Source: Pantoea cypripedii (GTDB lineage: Bacteria > Pseudomonadota > Gammaproteobacteria > Enterobacterales > Enterobacteriaceae). From it: a stretch of DNA of 64,000 bases. Positions 40,210 through 49,058 of this stretch are shown piece after piece (the stretch's first letter is position 1; each line of letters begins with the position of its first letter). Both the position numbers and the translations under genes were made by a program. The notes under the pieces were generated by a model. It saw only the letters and a program-made list of their open reading frames with translations. It did not search any database and was not told where the DNA came from. The stretch is from positions 2,517,286-2,581,285 of the forward strand of contig NZ_CP024768.1 in assembly GCF_011395035.1 (NCBI RefSeq), read 5' to 3'.

Positions 40210-41499
40210 ATGAATACCATTCGTTTTAAAATCAGGCCATTGCCTGTGGCATTACTTTGTGCGCTGGCCATGCCTGCCGCACAGGCAACCGACTTTTTCC
40301 ATCAGGACACGATGACCGGCGACTGGGGAGGTGCACGCACCGACCTGGCGCAACATGGCGTCAACTTAACCGGCGATTATGTTTCTGAAACCGCCGGTGT
40401 GCTCAGTGGCGGCCAGTCTTATGGCACCCGCTATGCGCAGCAAATTCGCCTCGGTGCCACTTTCGATCTGAATCGTCTGTTTAATGCTGACCATGCCGGT
40501 ACTATCCAGCTCAGCATCAACGACCGTCGTGGGCGCAGCACCTCTGCCGATCTGGTAGGCAACCGTCTGCCGATTCAGGAAGTTTACGGTGGGGAATATA
40601 CCCGTCTGAGTGAATTCAGCTACACCAACACCCTGTTTACCCCGCAATTGCAGTACAAACTGGGTTGGCTGGCGATGGGCAATGATTTTGGTGGTCTGTC
40701 GATTCTGACTAACTTTATGAACGCCGGATTCTGCGCCCACCCGCTTTCCATGTCAGGTGGCAGTGGCTGGGGCAACTACCCGAATGCGCATCTGGGGGGT
40801 GAGCTGAAGTACACCTTCAATGATAGCTGGGCACTGCAAACCGCCGTGTTTAACGTTAATCCGGAGCAGAACAGCGAATCATCTCGCGCATTTAAACCGT
40901 TCGCACCAGGCACCACCGGTTATATCGTACCGATTGAGTTGATCTACAACTTCAACAGCGCCCTGCCCGGCCAATACAAGTTAGGTTATTACTACGACAG
41001 CTCCAACGTCGCGCGTATTGACCAGCCGGACCGCCGCGCAGATAAACGCTGGGGGGCTTACCTGCTGGCGGATCAGACTGTCTGGCAATCCGCGTCCTCA
41101 CGCAGCCAGAATCTGCACGTTTTTGGTCAGGCCACCACCACCGACGAAGCCACCTCCCCATTCCGTCACTGGTACTCCGCCGGTCTGGTGCTGAATGGCC
41201 CGTTTGAATCACGCCCGAATGATGCGATTGCGATTGGTTATGGTCGTGCGGTGTATAACCAGCACAGCCGTGATAACGCCGTCGATAGCCTGCGCGCCAA
41301 AGGCGAGTTAGCCGATGCAGCTATGGTTAGCGGTCTGGATATTGGTGAGCAACTGGTTGAAATGACTTACACCTTGCAGGCAACGCCGTGGCTGTCCGTG
41401 CGTCCGAGCGTGCAGTACATCAAAGAACCGGGTGCCTTCTCGAATAAAGAGATTAAAGATACCTGGATAGCGGGTGTGCAGGTCAAAGTGAAGTTCTAA
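40210..41499 (+). CDS. OprB family outer-membrane porin
   Basis: A 429-residue porin with a signal peptide ending AAQA (about residue 26) and a 16-strand-type barrel ending in a C-terminal Phe (IAGVQVKVKF). The N-terminal MTGDWGGARTDLAQHGVNLT is the OprB/carbohydrate-selective porin signature. Beside a secreted dehydroquinate dehydratase it recalls QuiX, the porin of the Acinetobacter quinate cluster, so its solute may be quinate, shikimate or a sugar. It is transcribed toward the dehydratase gene, with a shared terminator between them. Confidence 0.85.
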   Translation: MNTIRFKIRPLPVALLCALAMPAAQATDFFHQDTMTGDWGGARTDLAQHGVNLTGDYVSETAGVLSGGQSYGTRYAQQIRLGATFDLNRLFNADHAGTIQLSINDRRGRSTSADLVGNRLPIQEVYGGEYTRLSEFSYTNTLFTPQLQYKLGWLAMGNDFGGLSILTNFMNAGFCAHPLSMSGGSGWGNYPNAHLGGELKYTFNDSWALQTAVFNVNPEQNSESSRAFKPFAPGTTGYIVPIELIYNFNSALPGQYKLGYYYDSSNVARIDQPDRRADKRWGAYLLADQTVWQSASSRSQNLHVFGQATTTDEATSPFRHWYSAGLVLNGPFESRPNDAIAIGYGRAVYNQHSRDNAVDSLRAKGELADAAMVSGLDIGEQLVEMTYTLQATPWLSVRPSVQYIKEPGAFSNKEIKDTWIAGVQVKVKF

Positions 41500-41505
41500 A
41501 AGAAA

Positions 41506-41534
41506 ACGCCTTCCACGGCTAACGTGGAAGGCGT
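41506..41534. terminator. Bidirectional terminator between the porin and aroD-like genes
   Basis: A 12-bp perfect stem ACGCCTTCCACG / CGTGGAAGGCGT with a five-base loop; A-rich on the left and ATTT on the right, between convergent genes. Confidence 0.85.
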
Positions 41535-41550
41535 ATTTAACAGGCGGGAA

Positions 41551-42435
41551 TTAATGACCGTTCAGCGCAACATCGATGGTTTTCAGTACCTGATGCAGCT
41601 GTGCAGCATCAACCTGGCCCGGCGCTGAAGCCGTACCCAACATACCGAAGGTCAGGTCGTCGCCAAACACTTCACCGGACAAACGGGAAATGGCACCCAA
41701 TCCGCCCATGGACATGGTCAGCAGCGGTTTGCGCGAATATTGATTACGAATCTGCGCAGTCGCATCGATCAGTTTCACCACATCGCCCGAATCATGCGGC
41801 ATTACCGCGATTTTCAGGATATCGGCACCCATGCTGTCTTGTTTACGCAGGCGGGATACGATCTCACTGGTTGATGGCGTGTTGTGGAAGTCATGGCTGG
41901 ACATCACCACTTTGATCCCTGCCTGGTGAGCCGCAGTCACCACCTGATGAATCACGGCCGGATCGCGGAACATTTCCACATCAAGAATATCGATGAAATG
42001 ATCTTTAATCAGCGCCAGATATAACTTGCCATAATCCTTATCGCTGATGGCTTTCGCGCCACCTTCAGATTGGGTACGGAAAGTCAGGATTAGCGGTTTA
42101 CCCTGGACATCTGCGGCCACCTGTTTGCCCAGCGCGCCAACTTTGGCGGCGTCAGTAGCAAAATTCAGGTAATCAATACGGTATTCAATCAAATCGGCAT
42201 CCGGGTTGGCACCGATGGCTTTCGCCTGGGCCAAAACCTCGTCGGCTGTCGCACCCGTGGTCGGAATAATGACTTTCGGCATGCCTTCGCCAATCGCAGT
42301 CTGGCGGATAACAATCGGCTCTGCGTGACGCACGCTAACCGCGGCGGCCGGTGCGCTGGTGGCAGCGATGGCGTTGGTCACGCCCGGCAAGGCCAGCAGC
42401 AGAGAAATCGCTAATACATTTTTACGCAAGTTCAT
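41551..42435 (-). CDS. aroD: Secreted type I 3-dehydroquinate dehydratase
   Basis: A 294-residue type I dehydroquinase preceded by a signal peptide (MNLRKNVLAISLLLALPGVT, cleavage near residue 22-25). The Schiff-base lysine (LKIAVMP, about Lys208), the catalytic His (SSHDFH, about His181) and the substrate-binding EYRIDY and FRTQSEGG motifs are intact. It should convert 3-dehydroquinate to 3-dehydroshikimate in the periplasm, a catabolic place, unlike biosynthetic cytoplasmic AroD. The ATG at 42435 has an AGGA site; a start nine codons earlier is less likely. It is downstream of the beta-helix gene on the same strand, so probably co-transcribed. Confidence 0.9.
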   Translation of the reverse strand: MNLRKNVLAISLLLALPGVTNAIAATSAPAAAVSVRHAEPIVIRQTAIGEGMPKVIIPTTGATADEVLAQAKAIGANPDADLIEYRIDYLNFATDAAKVGALGKQVAADVQGKPLILTFRTQSEGGAKAISDKDYGKLYLALIKDHFIDILDVEMFRDPAVIHQVVTAAHQAGIKVVMSSHDFHNTPSTSEIVSRLRKQDSMGADILKIAVMPHDSGDVVKLIDATAQIRNQYSRKPLLTMSMGGLGAISRLSGEVFGDDLTFGMLGTASAPGQVDAAQLHQVLKTIDVALNGH

Positions 42436-42574
42436 GGGTTGTTCCTGTTTCGCTAATGACACACCTGACAGGATGAGAACGGCAGCGTTGCCGTCTCTTT
42501 CCGGTCGGATTATTTTTTTAATTTCAGGTGAATGCCGTCAGGTAATGCGATGTCGCAGCTTATCCAGGAAAGAG

Positions 42575-44116
42575 TTATTGCATCGGGGCTGGCTTACTTA
42601 ATGGGGAGGTTGCTCCGTCATTGGTGGTGGCTGTCGAGGTCACATTGGCAACCTGCAAATCAGCGTTTACCGGAGTCTGATAATGAATGGTGCCATTGCC
42701 TTGCGCATTAATCGCCACCATCTCATAACCGAGGAAATGCTCAGCTTCATCCATGGCAGGCTTACTGTTGGAGAAGAACTCAATACGGTATTCCGTATTG
42801 GCTTCACCTTTGACATTGCCGTCTACGGTCAGCGTGTTCTGATTACGGACCACACGGGTAATAGCCGGGGCATGCTGGTCTTTGTTCGGCGTCGGTTCAC
42901 AACCGGCAACGTTGCCATCAATTGCGCAGATTTTTTCCAGTTTGCTGGTGTCATCGCTGATACCACCACCACGATTACCGATAAATGCCGCATGTTCCAG
43001 ACCCGGCACATTAAAGACAATCGCTCCGGCATAACCCGGCAGGCAACTACCACCGGCAAAGCAACGTTTAATTTCTTTACCGTTATCGACCATAATATTT
43101 TCAGTGATACGGTTTACGGCGGGTCCGGTAATACGGTTAATACCAAAGCTGCCATCTTTACCCGGCGCACCCTGCGGGCGAACAGACACGGCCACGCGGT
43201 TACCGGTCATAATATTCCCCGCCACCACATTGCCTGTACCACTTAAGGTTACCGCTGAAGAAAGATTGGTGAAGGTATTGTCGGCAATATAGTTGCGATT
43301 ACCCCAGTTCAGCTGGACGCCATCGGAATAATTTTCAAAGTGGTTATGAATCACTTCGTTGTCATTACCCCATAACATTTCCAGGCCCTGCGACGGTTCC
43401 TGATTATGTACGCTATCCGTGGTGACAAAGTTATCCGCAATCAGATTGAATGAAGCGCCACGAGTGGCTTCCATTGCATCGCCGTTGTTAATAAAGGTAT
43501 TGCGGATAATTTTATTACGTTCGGTAGTGGTTGCGGTGGAATTACCCTTGCCATCATCGCCGGTCATCATAATACCGGCACCACCGTGGTTACCGACAAT
43601 CCGGTTATCTTCGATGACGTTATTTTTGGCGCGATTGATCAGGATGCCGATACAGAAATTACGTACCTCGACCCCTTGCAGGGTAACATCATGGGTATCA
43701 CGCAGTACCAGACCCGGCATGGTGGTGGTACGGACATTCGCACCATACTGGCCGCTTACTGCTCCCGGGCAGGATCGCGGATCGACGCCTTTAATGTAAC
43801 CCGAGCCATCGATAGCCACATAACTGCCATTTTTGAGGAAATCGCTGTTAATAATTTCCACCGGTCCTTTAATTTCCGGCAGGGGTTTATTCGGTTTAAT
43901 AATCAGTGGCTGGTTGTTAGTGGCGTGTAATTCGATGCGGTAATGACCAGGATTTTGATTATTCTTTTCCAGTGCCCAGCGCAGCGTACCATTGCTGCCA
44001 TCGTCAGCTGGAGAAGTCACCTGTAGCACTTCAAGACCCTGTGTTGCGTTATCCGCTGCGTATGATGCCAATGGCAATAGCAAGGCTATTGCGCAAGTAA
44101 TTTTATTTTTAATCAT
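42575..44116 (-). CDS. Secreted parallel beta-helix protein, candidate periplasmic 3-dehydroshikimate dehydratase (QuiC-type)
   Basis: 513 residues with a clear signal peptide (MIKNKITCAIALLLPLASYA). The middle holds a run of beta-helix coils of the form NNVIEDNRIVGN, RNKIIRNTFINNG, NEVIHNHFENYSDG and NRNYIADNTFTN, as in right-handed parallel beta-helix enzymes, followed by a C-terminal Ig-like part (VDGNVKGEANTEYRIEFFSN). It lies upstream of the secreted dehydroquinate dehydratase and beside a protocatechuate-type decarboxylase operon. The periplasmic Acinetobacter QuiC class converts 3-dehydroshikimate to protocatechuate, so that role fits the context. A polysaccharide lyase-like role is the alternative. 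Confidence 0.7.
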   Translation of the reverse strand: MIKNKITCAIALLLPLASYAADNATQGLEVLQVTSPADDGSNGTLRWALEKNNQNPGHYRIELHATNNQPLIIKPNKPLPEIKGPVEIINSDFLKNGSYVAIDGSGYIKGVDPRSCPGAVSGQYGANVRTTTMPGLVLRDTHDVTLQGVEVRNFCIGILINRAKNNVIEDNRIVGNHGGAGIMMTGDDGKGNSTATTTERNKIIRNTFINNGDAMEATRGASFNLIADNFVTTDSVHNQEPSQGLEMLWGNDNEVIHNHFENYSDGVQLNWGNRNYIADNTFTNLSSAVTLSGTGNVVAGNIMTGNRVAVSVRPQGAPGKDGSFGINRITGPAVNRITENIMVDNGKEIKRCFAGGSCLPGYAGAIVFNVPGLEHAAFIGNRGGGISDDTSKLEKICAIDGNVAGCEPTPNKDQHAPAITRVVRNQNTLTVDGNVKGEANTEYRIEFFSNSKPAMDEAEHFLGYEMVAINAQGNGTIHYQTPVNADLQVANVTSTATTNDGATSPLSKPAPMQ

Positions 44117-44224
44117 GATAAATTCCGATCTTGCTTAAGATGCCGGAAAGTTAAGCACCCGTTTCCGGCCCCTGGATTTATAACATTTCCATCCCATTTA
44201 TAACCTGTGACTTACCTTCCTCCA

Positions 44225-44944
44225 TTAAAAGAAACTGGTCCACAACGAAGAGATCGGCATGGCTAAAACCAGCGCAGGTAACATATTTGCCACCGGGAAG
44301 ATTTTAATGCCACAAATACGGAAGCCAGTCGCGAACATTAATACACCGCCTACCGCTGAGAAATCCGCCTGCATCGCTGGGGTGGTCAGCGGTAAAATAA
44401 ATACCGCACCATAGGCCAGCAGCAACTGAATAATTAACTGTGGCACGGCAACCACGGCCACGGCAAAACCCAGTGAGGTGGCAAAGATTGCGGCAGTGAA
44501 CAGATCAAGGAACGATTTCGCAATCAGGACGCTGGTATCTCCGGTCATGCCTTCATGCATTGAACCGAATATCCCGGTGCCGCTGGCGCAAAACAGCACG
44601 ATAATCGCCACATAGCTTTGCAGAAATTGTTCCTGCGATTCCTGATCCTGCGCACCTGAACTGACAAACATCTCCACCAGCCCGCGAGCCTTGCTGCCCA
44701 GCTTGCCAATGCCTTTTTCGAGATAACACAACTCACCGAGCAGTGCGCCAAGGATCACCGACAGCACCATTACCGGCATATGGCTGACTTTCACCACCAG
44801 CACAATCCCCATACACATCGAGGCTGCGCCGAAAATCAGCGGCATGGAGGTTCTGATACGCTCGGGCAAGCGTGAGCTGAGCAGCGCACCGACAATGCCA
44901 CCAATCAGTACCGCAGAGCCATTAATATAGGGTCCAATAATCAC
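44225..44944 (-). CDS. DUF554 (YqgA-like) inner-membrane protein
   Basis: A 239-residue hydrophobic protein with about seven membrane segments, matching the DUF554 family (IGPYINGSAVLIGGIVGALL at the N-terminus; MFATGFRICGIKIFPVANML near the end). No function is established for the family. It starts with GTG overlapping the ubiX stop (GTGA), so it is translationally coupled to a hydroxybenzoate-type decarboxylase operon. A role in moving protocatechuate or catechol across the membrane is inference from that coupling. Confidence 0.82.
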   Translation of the reverse strand: MIIGPYINGSAVLIGGIVGALLSSRLPERIRTSMPLIFGAASMCMGIVLVVKVSHMPVMVLSVILGALLGELCYLEKGIGKLGSKARGLVEMFVSSGAQDQESQEQFLQSYVAIIVLFCASGTGIFGSMHEGMTGDTSVLIAKSFLDLFTAAIFATSLGFAVAVVAVPQLIIQLLLAYGAVFILPLTTPAMQADFSAVGGVLMFATGFRICGIKIFPVANMLPALVLAMPISSLWTSFF

Positions 44945-45561
44945 GATTTATTACTCCTGGTCATTAAAGTCACGTCTTCTCCCCAGCGCGGCAGATCGGC
45001 GCAATCCAGATCCATCAGCCCCAGAGCACGTGCAACGCTATGCGCAATAATCTCTTCCACACTTTGCGGCCTGGCATACAGCGCAGGCACCGGCGGAAAA
45101 ACAATCGCGCCGGATTCGGTCGCCTGTTGCATATTGCGGATATGTCCCAGATGGAGCGGGGTTTCCCGCACCATCAGGACCAGCCTGCGCCGCTCTTTTA
45201 ATACCACATCAGCAGCACGCGTCAGCAGATTGTCGGTCAGGCCGTTGGCGATAGCCGCCAGGGTATGCATCGAACAGGGAGCCACCAGCATGCCGAAGGT
45301 GCGGAATGAACCGCTGGCGATCGCCGCCCCTACGGCACGGATGGGATAAACCACATCGGCTAATTCCGCCACATCCTCTGCGCTGAGGTCGGTTTCATGT
45401 TCACGATTAAGATGCCCCGCCGGCGAGATCACCAGATGGCTCTCCACATCCAGCTGACGTAAATAGCGCAATGCCTGTACGCCATAAGAAAAACCAGAGG
45501 CACCGCTAATGCCCACAATCACCCGAGGTTTACCACTGTTACGAACGACAGACCCTGACAT
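44941..45561 (-). CDS. ubiX: UbiX-family flavin prenyltransferase
   Basis: A 206-residue flavin prenyltransferase that makes prenylated FMN, the cofactor of UbiD decarboxylases. The motifs VIVGISGASGFSYGVQALRY (flavin phosphate site), APCSMHTLAAIANGLTDNLL and RETPLHLGHIRNM are typical. It is encoded nine bases after the UbiD-family gene and overlaps the DUF554 gene; such dedicated pairs (KpdB, LpdB) accompany hydroxybenzoate and gallate decarboxylases. It is probably a pathway-specific paralogue rather than the ubiquinone-biosynthesis copy. Confidence 0.9.
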   Translation of the reverse strand: MSGSVVRNSGKPRVIVGISGASGFSYGVQALRYLRQLDVESHLVISPAGHLNREHETDLSAEDVAELADVVYPIRAVGAAIASGSFRTFGMLVAPCSMHTLAAIANGLTDNLLTRAADVVLKERRRLVLMVRETPLHLGHIRNMQQATESGAIVFPPVPALYARPQSVEEIIAHSVARALGLMDLDCADLPRWGEDVTLMTRSNKS

Positions 45562-45570
45562 GCTGCCTCC

Positions 45571-47058
45571 TTATTTTTTGTTAAAACCTGGGATAAAGCG
45601 GTTCACATCCACTTCGAGAAACTCGCTGCGGTGGAAATTGGCTTTCAAGTGATAAGGCACGGTGCAGTCAAAAATCGCTTTGCAGGCAATACCGTGGTCA
45701 CGCACCGACGGGCTGTAAGCCGGATCGGATGACGGATCGAGCGGATGGCAGCGCACGCCAGGAATCGTCACGGTATCAATATCGGCCTGATAGCGCGTGG
45801 TCATCGCCCACATCACGTCATTGATATCGAACACATCGACGTCTTCATCCACCAGCATCACATGTTTTAGCTCGGAGAAAGCGGCGAAAGCCAGCAATGC
45901 CGCCTGACGCTGACGTCCTTCATCAGCCGGGGTGCGTTTTTTCACCTGCAACACCGCCAGATATTTGCCAGTGCCTGGACTTGGGCAATGCACAGTCTGA
46001 ACAAAGCCGGGCAGTGCACGTTCCACCATTTGCATAATGCTGGCTTCGGTCGGGATACCGGCCATGTTGGTATGCTCATCGCTTGGACCGATACAGGTTT
46101 GCAGAATCGGTGAACGACGATGGGTGATGGCTTTCACTTTAATCACCGGAACCGCGGCCTGGGCTGCACCGGTATAACCCGGGAATTCAGGCATGGCTTT
46201 GCCGGTATTGGTGTTCTGGTCTTCACGCACACGCACGCCTGGCAGCAGTTCACCTTCAATCACCACTTCGGCATTGGCGATACCCAGCGCTTTCACGGTG
46301 ACACATTCGGCTAATTCAACCGCCTGGTTGCGCAGGCTACCGGCGATGGACAGCTCATCAAAGCCCAGCGGTGTTGTTGGCGGCTCAAAGCAGGCACCAA
46401 TTTCAATCGCGGGATCGACACCGATGCTGATAGAAATCGGCAGCGGTTTACCGGCGGCTTCCGCTTTCTGACGGAAGGTATCCAGATGGCGGCCCGGCAC
46501 GAAATACATGGAGATTTCGTCTTTGCTCTGTACGCACAGACGGTGGATGGTGACATCGTGCTCGCCGGTTTCAGGATCGGCGGCATAACACATACCCAGA
46601 GTGAAATACGGACCGGCATCTTCCGGGGTATTGGTCGGTGCCGGCAGAATTTTCAGAATATCGAAATCCGGGTCGCTGGCCAGATGAACCACTTCCTGGC
46701 AGGCTGCCTGTTCACGCGGGATAACAATCGGTGCGATCGGGTTAGCGACGGAATCTTTCAACATAAACGCCAGGTTTTCCGGGGTGGTGCCAAACAGGCG
46801 TGCCACACGTTTACGTGAAGAAAGCAGGCCGATAAGCACACGCATATCGTTATAGCCTTTGATTTTGTTGAAAATCATCGCCGGACCGATTTGCGTTGGG
46901 CGTTTCACTGTACCGTGTGCGCCAACGTAACGGTAAACCCCGGATAGCTCCGCGATAGGGTTTACGGGTTCATCGGTATAGATCAATTCATCATCGTACT
47001 GGCTTAAGACTTCCAGTGCGGAACGCAAATCGGTGACTTTCGTTTGCTTAACAGACAT
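45571..47058 (-). CDS. UbiD-family decarboxylase of the AroY/LpdC (protocatechuate/gallate) type
   Basis: A 495-residue prenyl-FMN-dependent decarboxylase. The sequence follows AroY/LpdC-type enzymes rather than UbiD: GTVKRPTQIGPAMIFNKIKG, PAPTNTPEDAGPYFTLGM, GVRVREDQNTNTGKAMPEFP and ILQTCIGPSDEHTNMAGIPT. These enzymes decarboxylate protocatechuate to catechol or gallate to pyrogallol. The ATG at 47058 gives MSVKQTKVTDLRSAL; 20 upstream codons are not supported. It is the first gene of an operon with ubiX and DUF554, divergent from a LysR gene. The choice between protocatechuate, gallate and 4-hydroxybenzoate cannot be made by eye. Confidence 0.87.
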   Translation of the reverse strand: MSVKQTKVTDLRSALEVLSQYDDELIYTDEPVNPIAELSGVYRYVGAHGTVKRPTQIGPAMIFNKIKGYNDMRVLIGLLSSRKRVARLFGTTPENLAFMLKDSVANPIAPIVIPREQAACQEVVHLASDPDFDILKILPAPTNTPEDAGPYFTLGMCYAADPETGEHDVTIHRLCVQSKDEISMYFVPGRHLDTFRQKAEAAGKPLPISISIGVDPAIEIGACFEPPTTPLGFDELSIAGSLRNQAVELAECVTVKALGIANAEVVIEGELLPGVRVREDQNTNTGKAMPEFPGYTGAAQAAVPVIKVKAITHRRSPILQTCIGPSDEHTNMAGIPTEASIMQMVERALPGFVQTVHCPSPGTGKYLAVLQVKKRTPADEGRQRQAALLAFAAFSELKHVMLVDEDVDVFDINDVMWAMTTRYQADIDTVTIPGVRCHPLDPSSDPAYSPSVRDHGIACKAIFDCTVPYHLKANFHRSEFLEVDVNRFIPGFNKK

Positions 47059-47230
47059 CTCAATGTCCCTCTTAGTCGTGGTAATCGGTGATGCAGCGGC
47101 GCAGACAAACGCAGGCACACCTTGAGAACAACAGAAGTGAATTCAGTGGCATAGAACCGGCACCTCCCGTCGTTGCCCTCACAGTTTTAGAGGATCAGTG
47201 ATAAGAGTCCAATAATAATACCGGCGGTTT

Positions 47231-47249
47231 TGATAAGGAGTTATTATCA
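47231..47249. promoter_or_regulatory. LysR-type operator between the decarboxylase operon and lysR
   Basis: TGATAA-N7-TTATCA, a palindrome with the T-N11-A core of LysR-family boxes, 21 bases before the regulator ATG in the divergent gap. A flanking ATAATAAT...TTATTAT repeat (47212-47247) overlaps it. Confidence 0.6.
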
Positions 47250-47270
47250 GGAAAAATCAGGAGAGAACCG

Positions 47271-48158
47271 ATGGATTACCGGCATTTACACGCATTCGTG
47301 GTACTGGCGGAGGAGCTGCATTTTGGCAAGGCGGCACTGCGCCTCAACATCGCTCAACCGGCGTTAAGTCAATACATTAAGGCCCTGGAAAAGGAGCTGG
47401 AATTCGCGCTGTTCACCCGTGACAGGCGGCATGTGGCGCTGACATTCGAAGGCGAACAACTGGTGGAAGAAGCGCGCATTGCGTCGAGCCATTACGTGAA
47501 GTTTCGCGACAATGCCCGCAGCTTGCGCCTGGGTTATCGCGGACAGATCAAGCTCGGTTACGTTGGTTCTTCCATCCTCGATCCGGCACTTACGCTGTTA
47601 ATTAACGGTTACCGTAAGCGCAAGCCGGACATTGATGTCGTCATTGAAGAACGTAATGTTCACGAACAACTTACACTTTTGTTAACTAATCAAATAGATG
47701 TCGCCCTGGTTCGTTCACCGGTGCCACGATATGATCATCTGGAATATCTCGATCTCGCCACCCGTCCGCTGATTGCGGTGCTGCCACGCAGCCATACGCT
47801 GGCCTGCCAGCCGCGCATTGCGCTCTCGCAACTCGCTACTGAACCGTTTTTGATGCAGGAAGACCCACCGGGTGTCGGGCTTGGCTGGTCGGCACTGAAC
47901 GCCTGCCAGCAGGCGGGATTTGTGCCGCAGAAAATCCAGCCGACCCGCGATGTCTCAGTGGCAATCGGTCTGGTTTCGATGGGGATGGGCGTCACGCTGG
48001 TGCCTGAAACCCAGCGTTCGGTGATGATACCGGACGTCAGCTACTGCTTTTTGCAGGATCAACACGCCACCTCCACGCTAACCATGAGCTGGCAGCGGGA
48101 GGTAAAAAACAAGGCGTTACACGACTTTATCCAGTTTGCCAGAGAGCTGACGCAGTAG
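47271..48158 (+). CDS. LysR-family regulator of the decarboxylase operon
   Basis: A 295-residue LysR regulator with the N-terminal winged helix-turn-helix (AALRLNIAQPALSQYIKALE) and a C-terminal effector-binding domain (from about residue 92). It is divergent from the AroY-like/ubiX/DUF554 operon with a palindromic box in between, the standard arrangement for a pathway activator that senses an aromatic acid. The DNA-binding and effector regions resemble BenM/CatM-type regulators in general form; the ligand is not determinable from sequence alone. Confidence 0.88.
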   Translation: MDYRHLHAFVVLAEELHFGKAALRLNIAQPALSQYIKALEKELEFALFTRDRRHVALTFEGEQLVEEARIASSHYVKFRDNARSLRLGYRGQIKLGYVGSSILDPALTLLINGYRKRKPDIDVVIEERNVHEQLTLLLTNQIDVALVRSPVPRYDHLEYLDLATRPLIAVLPRSHTLACQPRIALSQLATEPFLMQEDPPGVGLGWSALNACQQAGFVPQKIQPTRDVSVAIGLVSMGMGVTLVPETQRSVMIPDVSYCFLQDQHATSTLTMSWQREVKNKALHDFIQFARELTQ

Positions 48159-48236
48159 TCAGGCGCAAAACCTGAATTAAAGTTTGCCACTCTGCCGCCG
48201 ATAGCACGGAGAGAAACCATCAATCAGGGAATAATG

Positions 48237-49049
48237 ATGTCTCTCCAACGCAATATCCTGGCTTCCGTGTTGTTACTCGGCGCAATCTCTCCGGCGATGG
48301 CCGCCTCTTTTGACTGCACCCGCGCCAGCACGGCACAGGAAAAACTGATTTGCCAGAATCCGCAGCTCTCGGCATCGGATGAAGCCTTAGCCGCTGCTTA
48401 TCGCAAAAAAATGTCTGGCCTTAGCGGCACCGATGCGGCGCAGTTAAAACAATCGCAACGCGAATGGCTGAAACAACTGCGCAGTCACGGTGCGCAAGCG
48501 GGCCAATTACAGGCGGACTACCAGCAACGCATCGCGGCGCTCACCGGTGTAGCGACTGCGCCTGTGGTTGAAAACAAAGCGCCGGTCGCGGATACGTCAC
48601 CCGCAGCAGTAACAACTGCGCCGGAGCAGCCGCTCACCACGGCTTATTATATCTATCATCAAGGCTCCACCACGCCGGAACCCTACACCCCACTTCGCCG
48701 CACCAATGTGACCCACATCATGCCACCCGATGCGGTCGTTATCCGCACCGGTACCTATAAATGCGGCTTCAATAATATCCCGGACCCGGCCAACGGTACC
48801 GCTTACACGCTGGTTTCTCTTCAGGTGGGAACAGATAGCATCAATATGCTGAATCAACATTTTCCGTTGGTGCAAATTAAGCATCAGCCTAAGGACCCTA
48901 AGCGCAATGTTCCCTCGTTTATCATGAAGGAGTTTCGCTCTGCCGATAACCAGACCATTATTACGCAGCAATTCGATGAATTTCGTCTGACATTTACAGG
49001 CGAAATCAAGGGGATAAAGGTCAAGCAGGCATGCGAGTTTGACCACTAA
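48237..49049 (+). CDS. Secreted LprI/DUF1311-domain protein with an extra C-terminal domain
   Basis: A 270-residue exported protein. The signal peptide ends SPAMAA; the LprI-type DUF1311 domain (residues about 24-95) has its two cysteines and the motif SFDCTRASTAQEKLICQNPQ, then QREWLKQL. A Pro/Ala/Thr linker follows, and the C-terminal 130 residues form an unrecognised domain with two cysteines (YKCGFNNIPD and KQACEFDH) that may pair. DUF1311 proteins include periplasmic lysozyme inhibitors. The ATG at 48237 is preferred over one at 48234 by spacing from AGGGA. Confidence 0.75.
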   Translation: MSLQRNILASVLLLGAISPAMAASFDCTRASTAQEKLICQNPQLSASDEALAAAYRKKMSGLSGTDAAQLKQSQREWLKQLRSHGAQAGQLQADYQQRIAALTGVATAPVVENKAPVADTSPAAVTTAPEQPLTTAYYIYHQGSTTPEPYTPLRRTNVTHIMPPDAVVIRTGTYKCGFNNIPDPANGTAYTLVSLQVGTDSINMLNQHFPLVQIKHQPKDPKRNVPSFIMKEFRSADNQTIITQQFDEFRLTFTGEIKGIKVKQACEFDH

Positions 49050-49058
49050 AGTGCAGCT

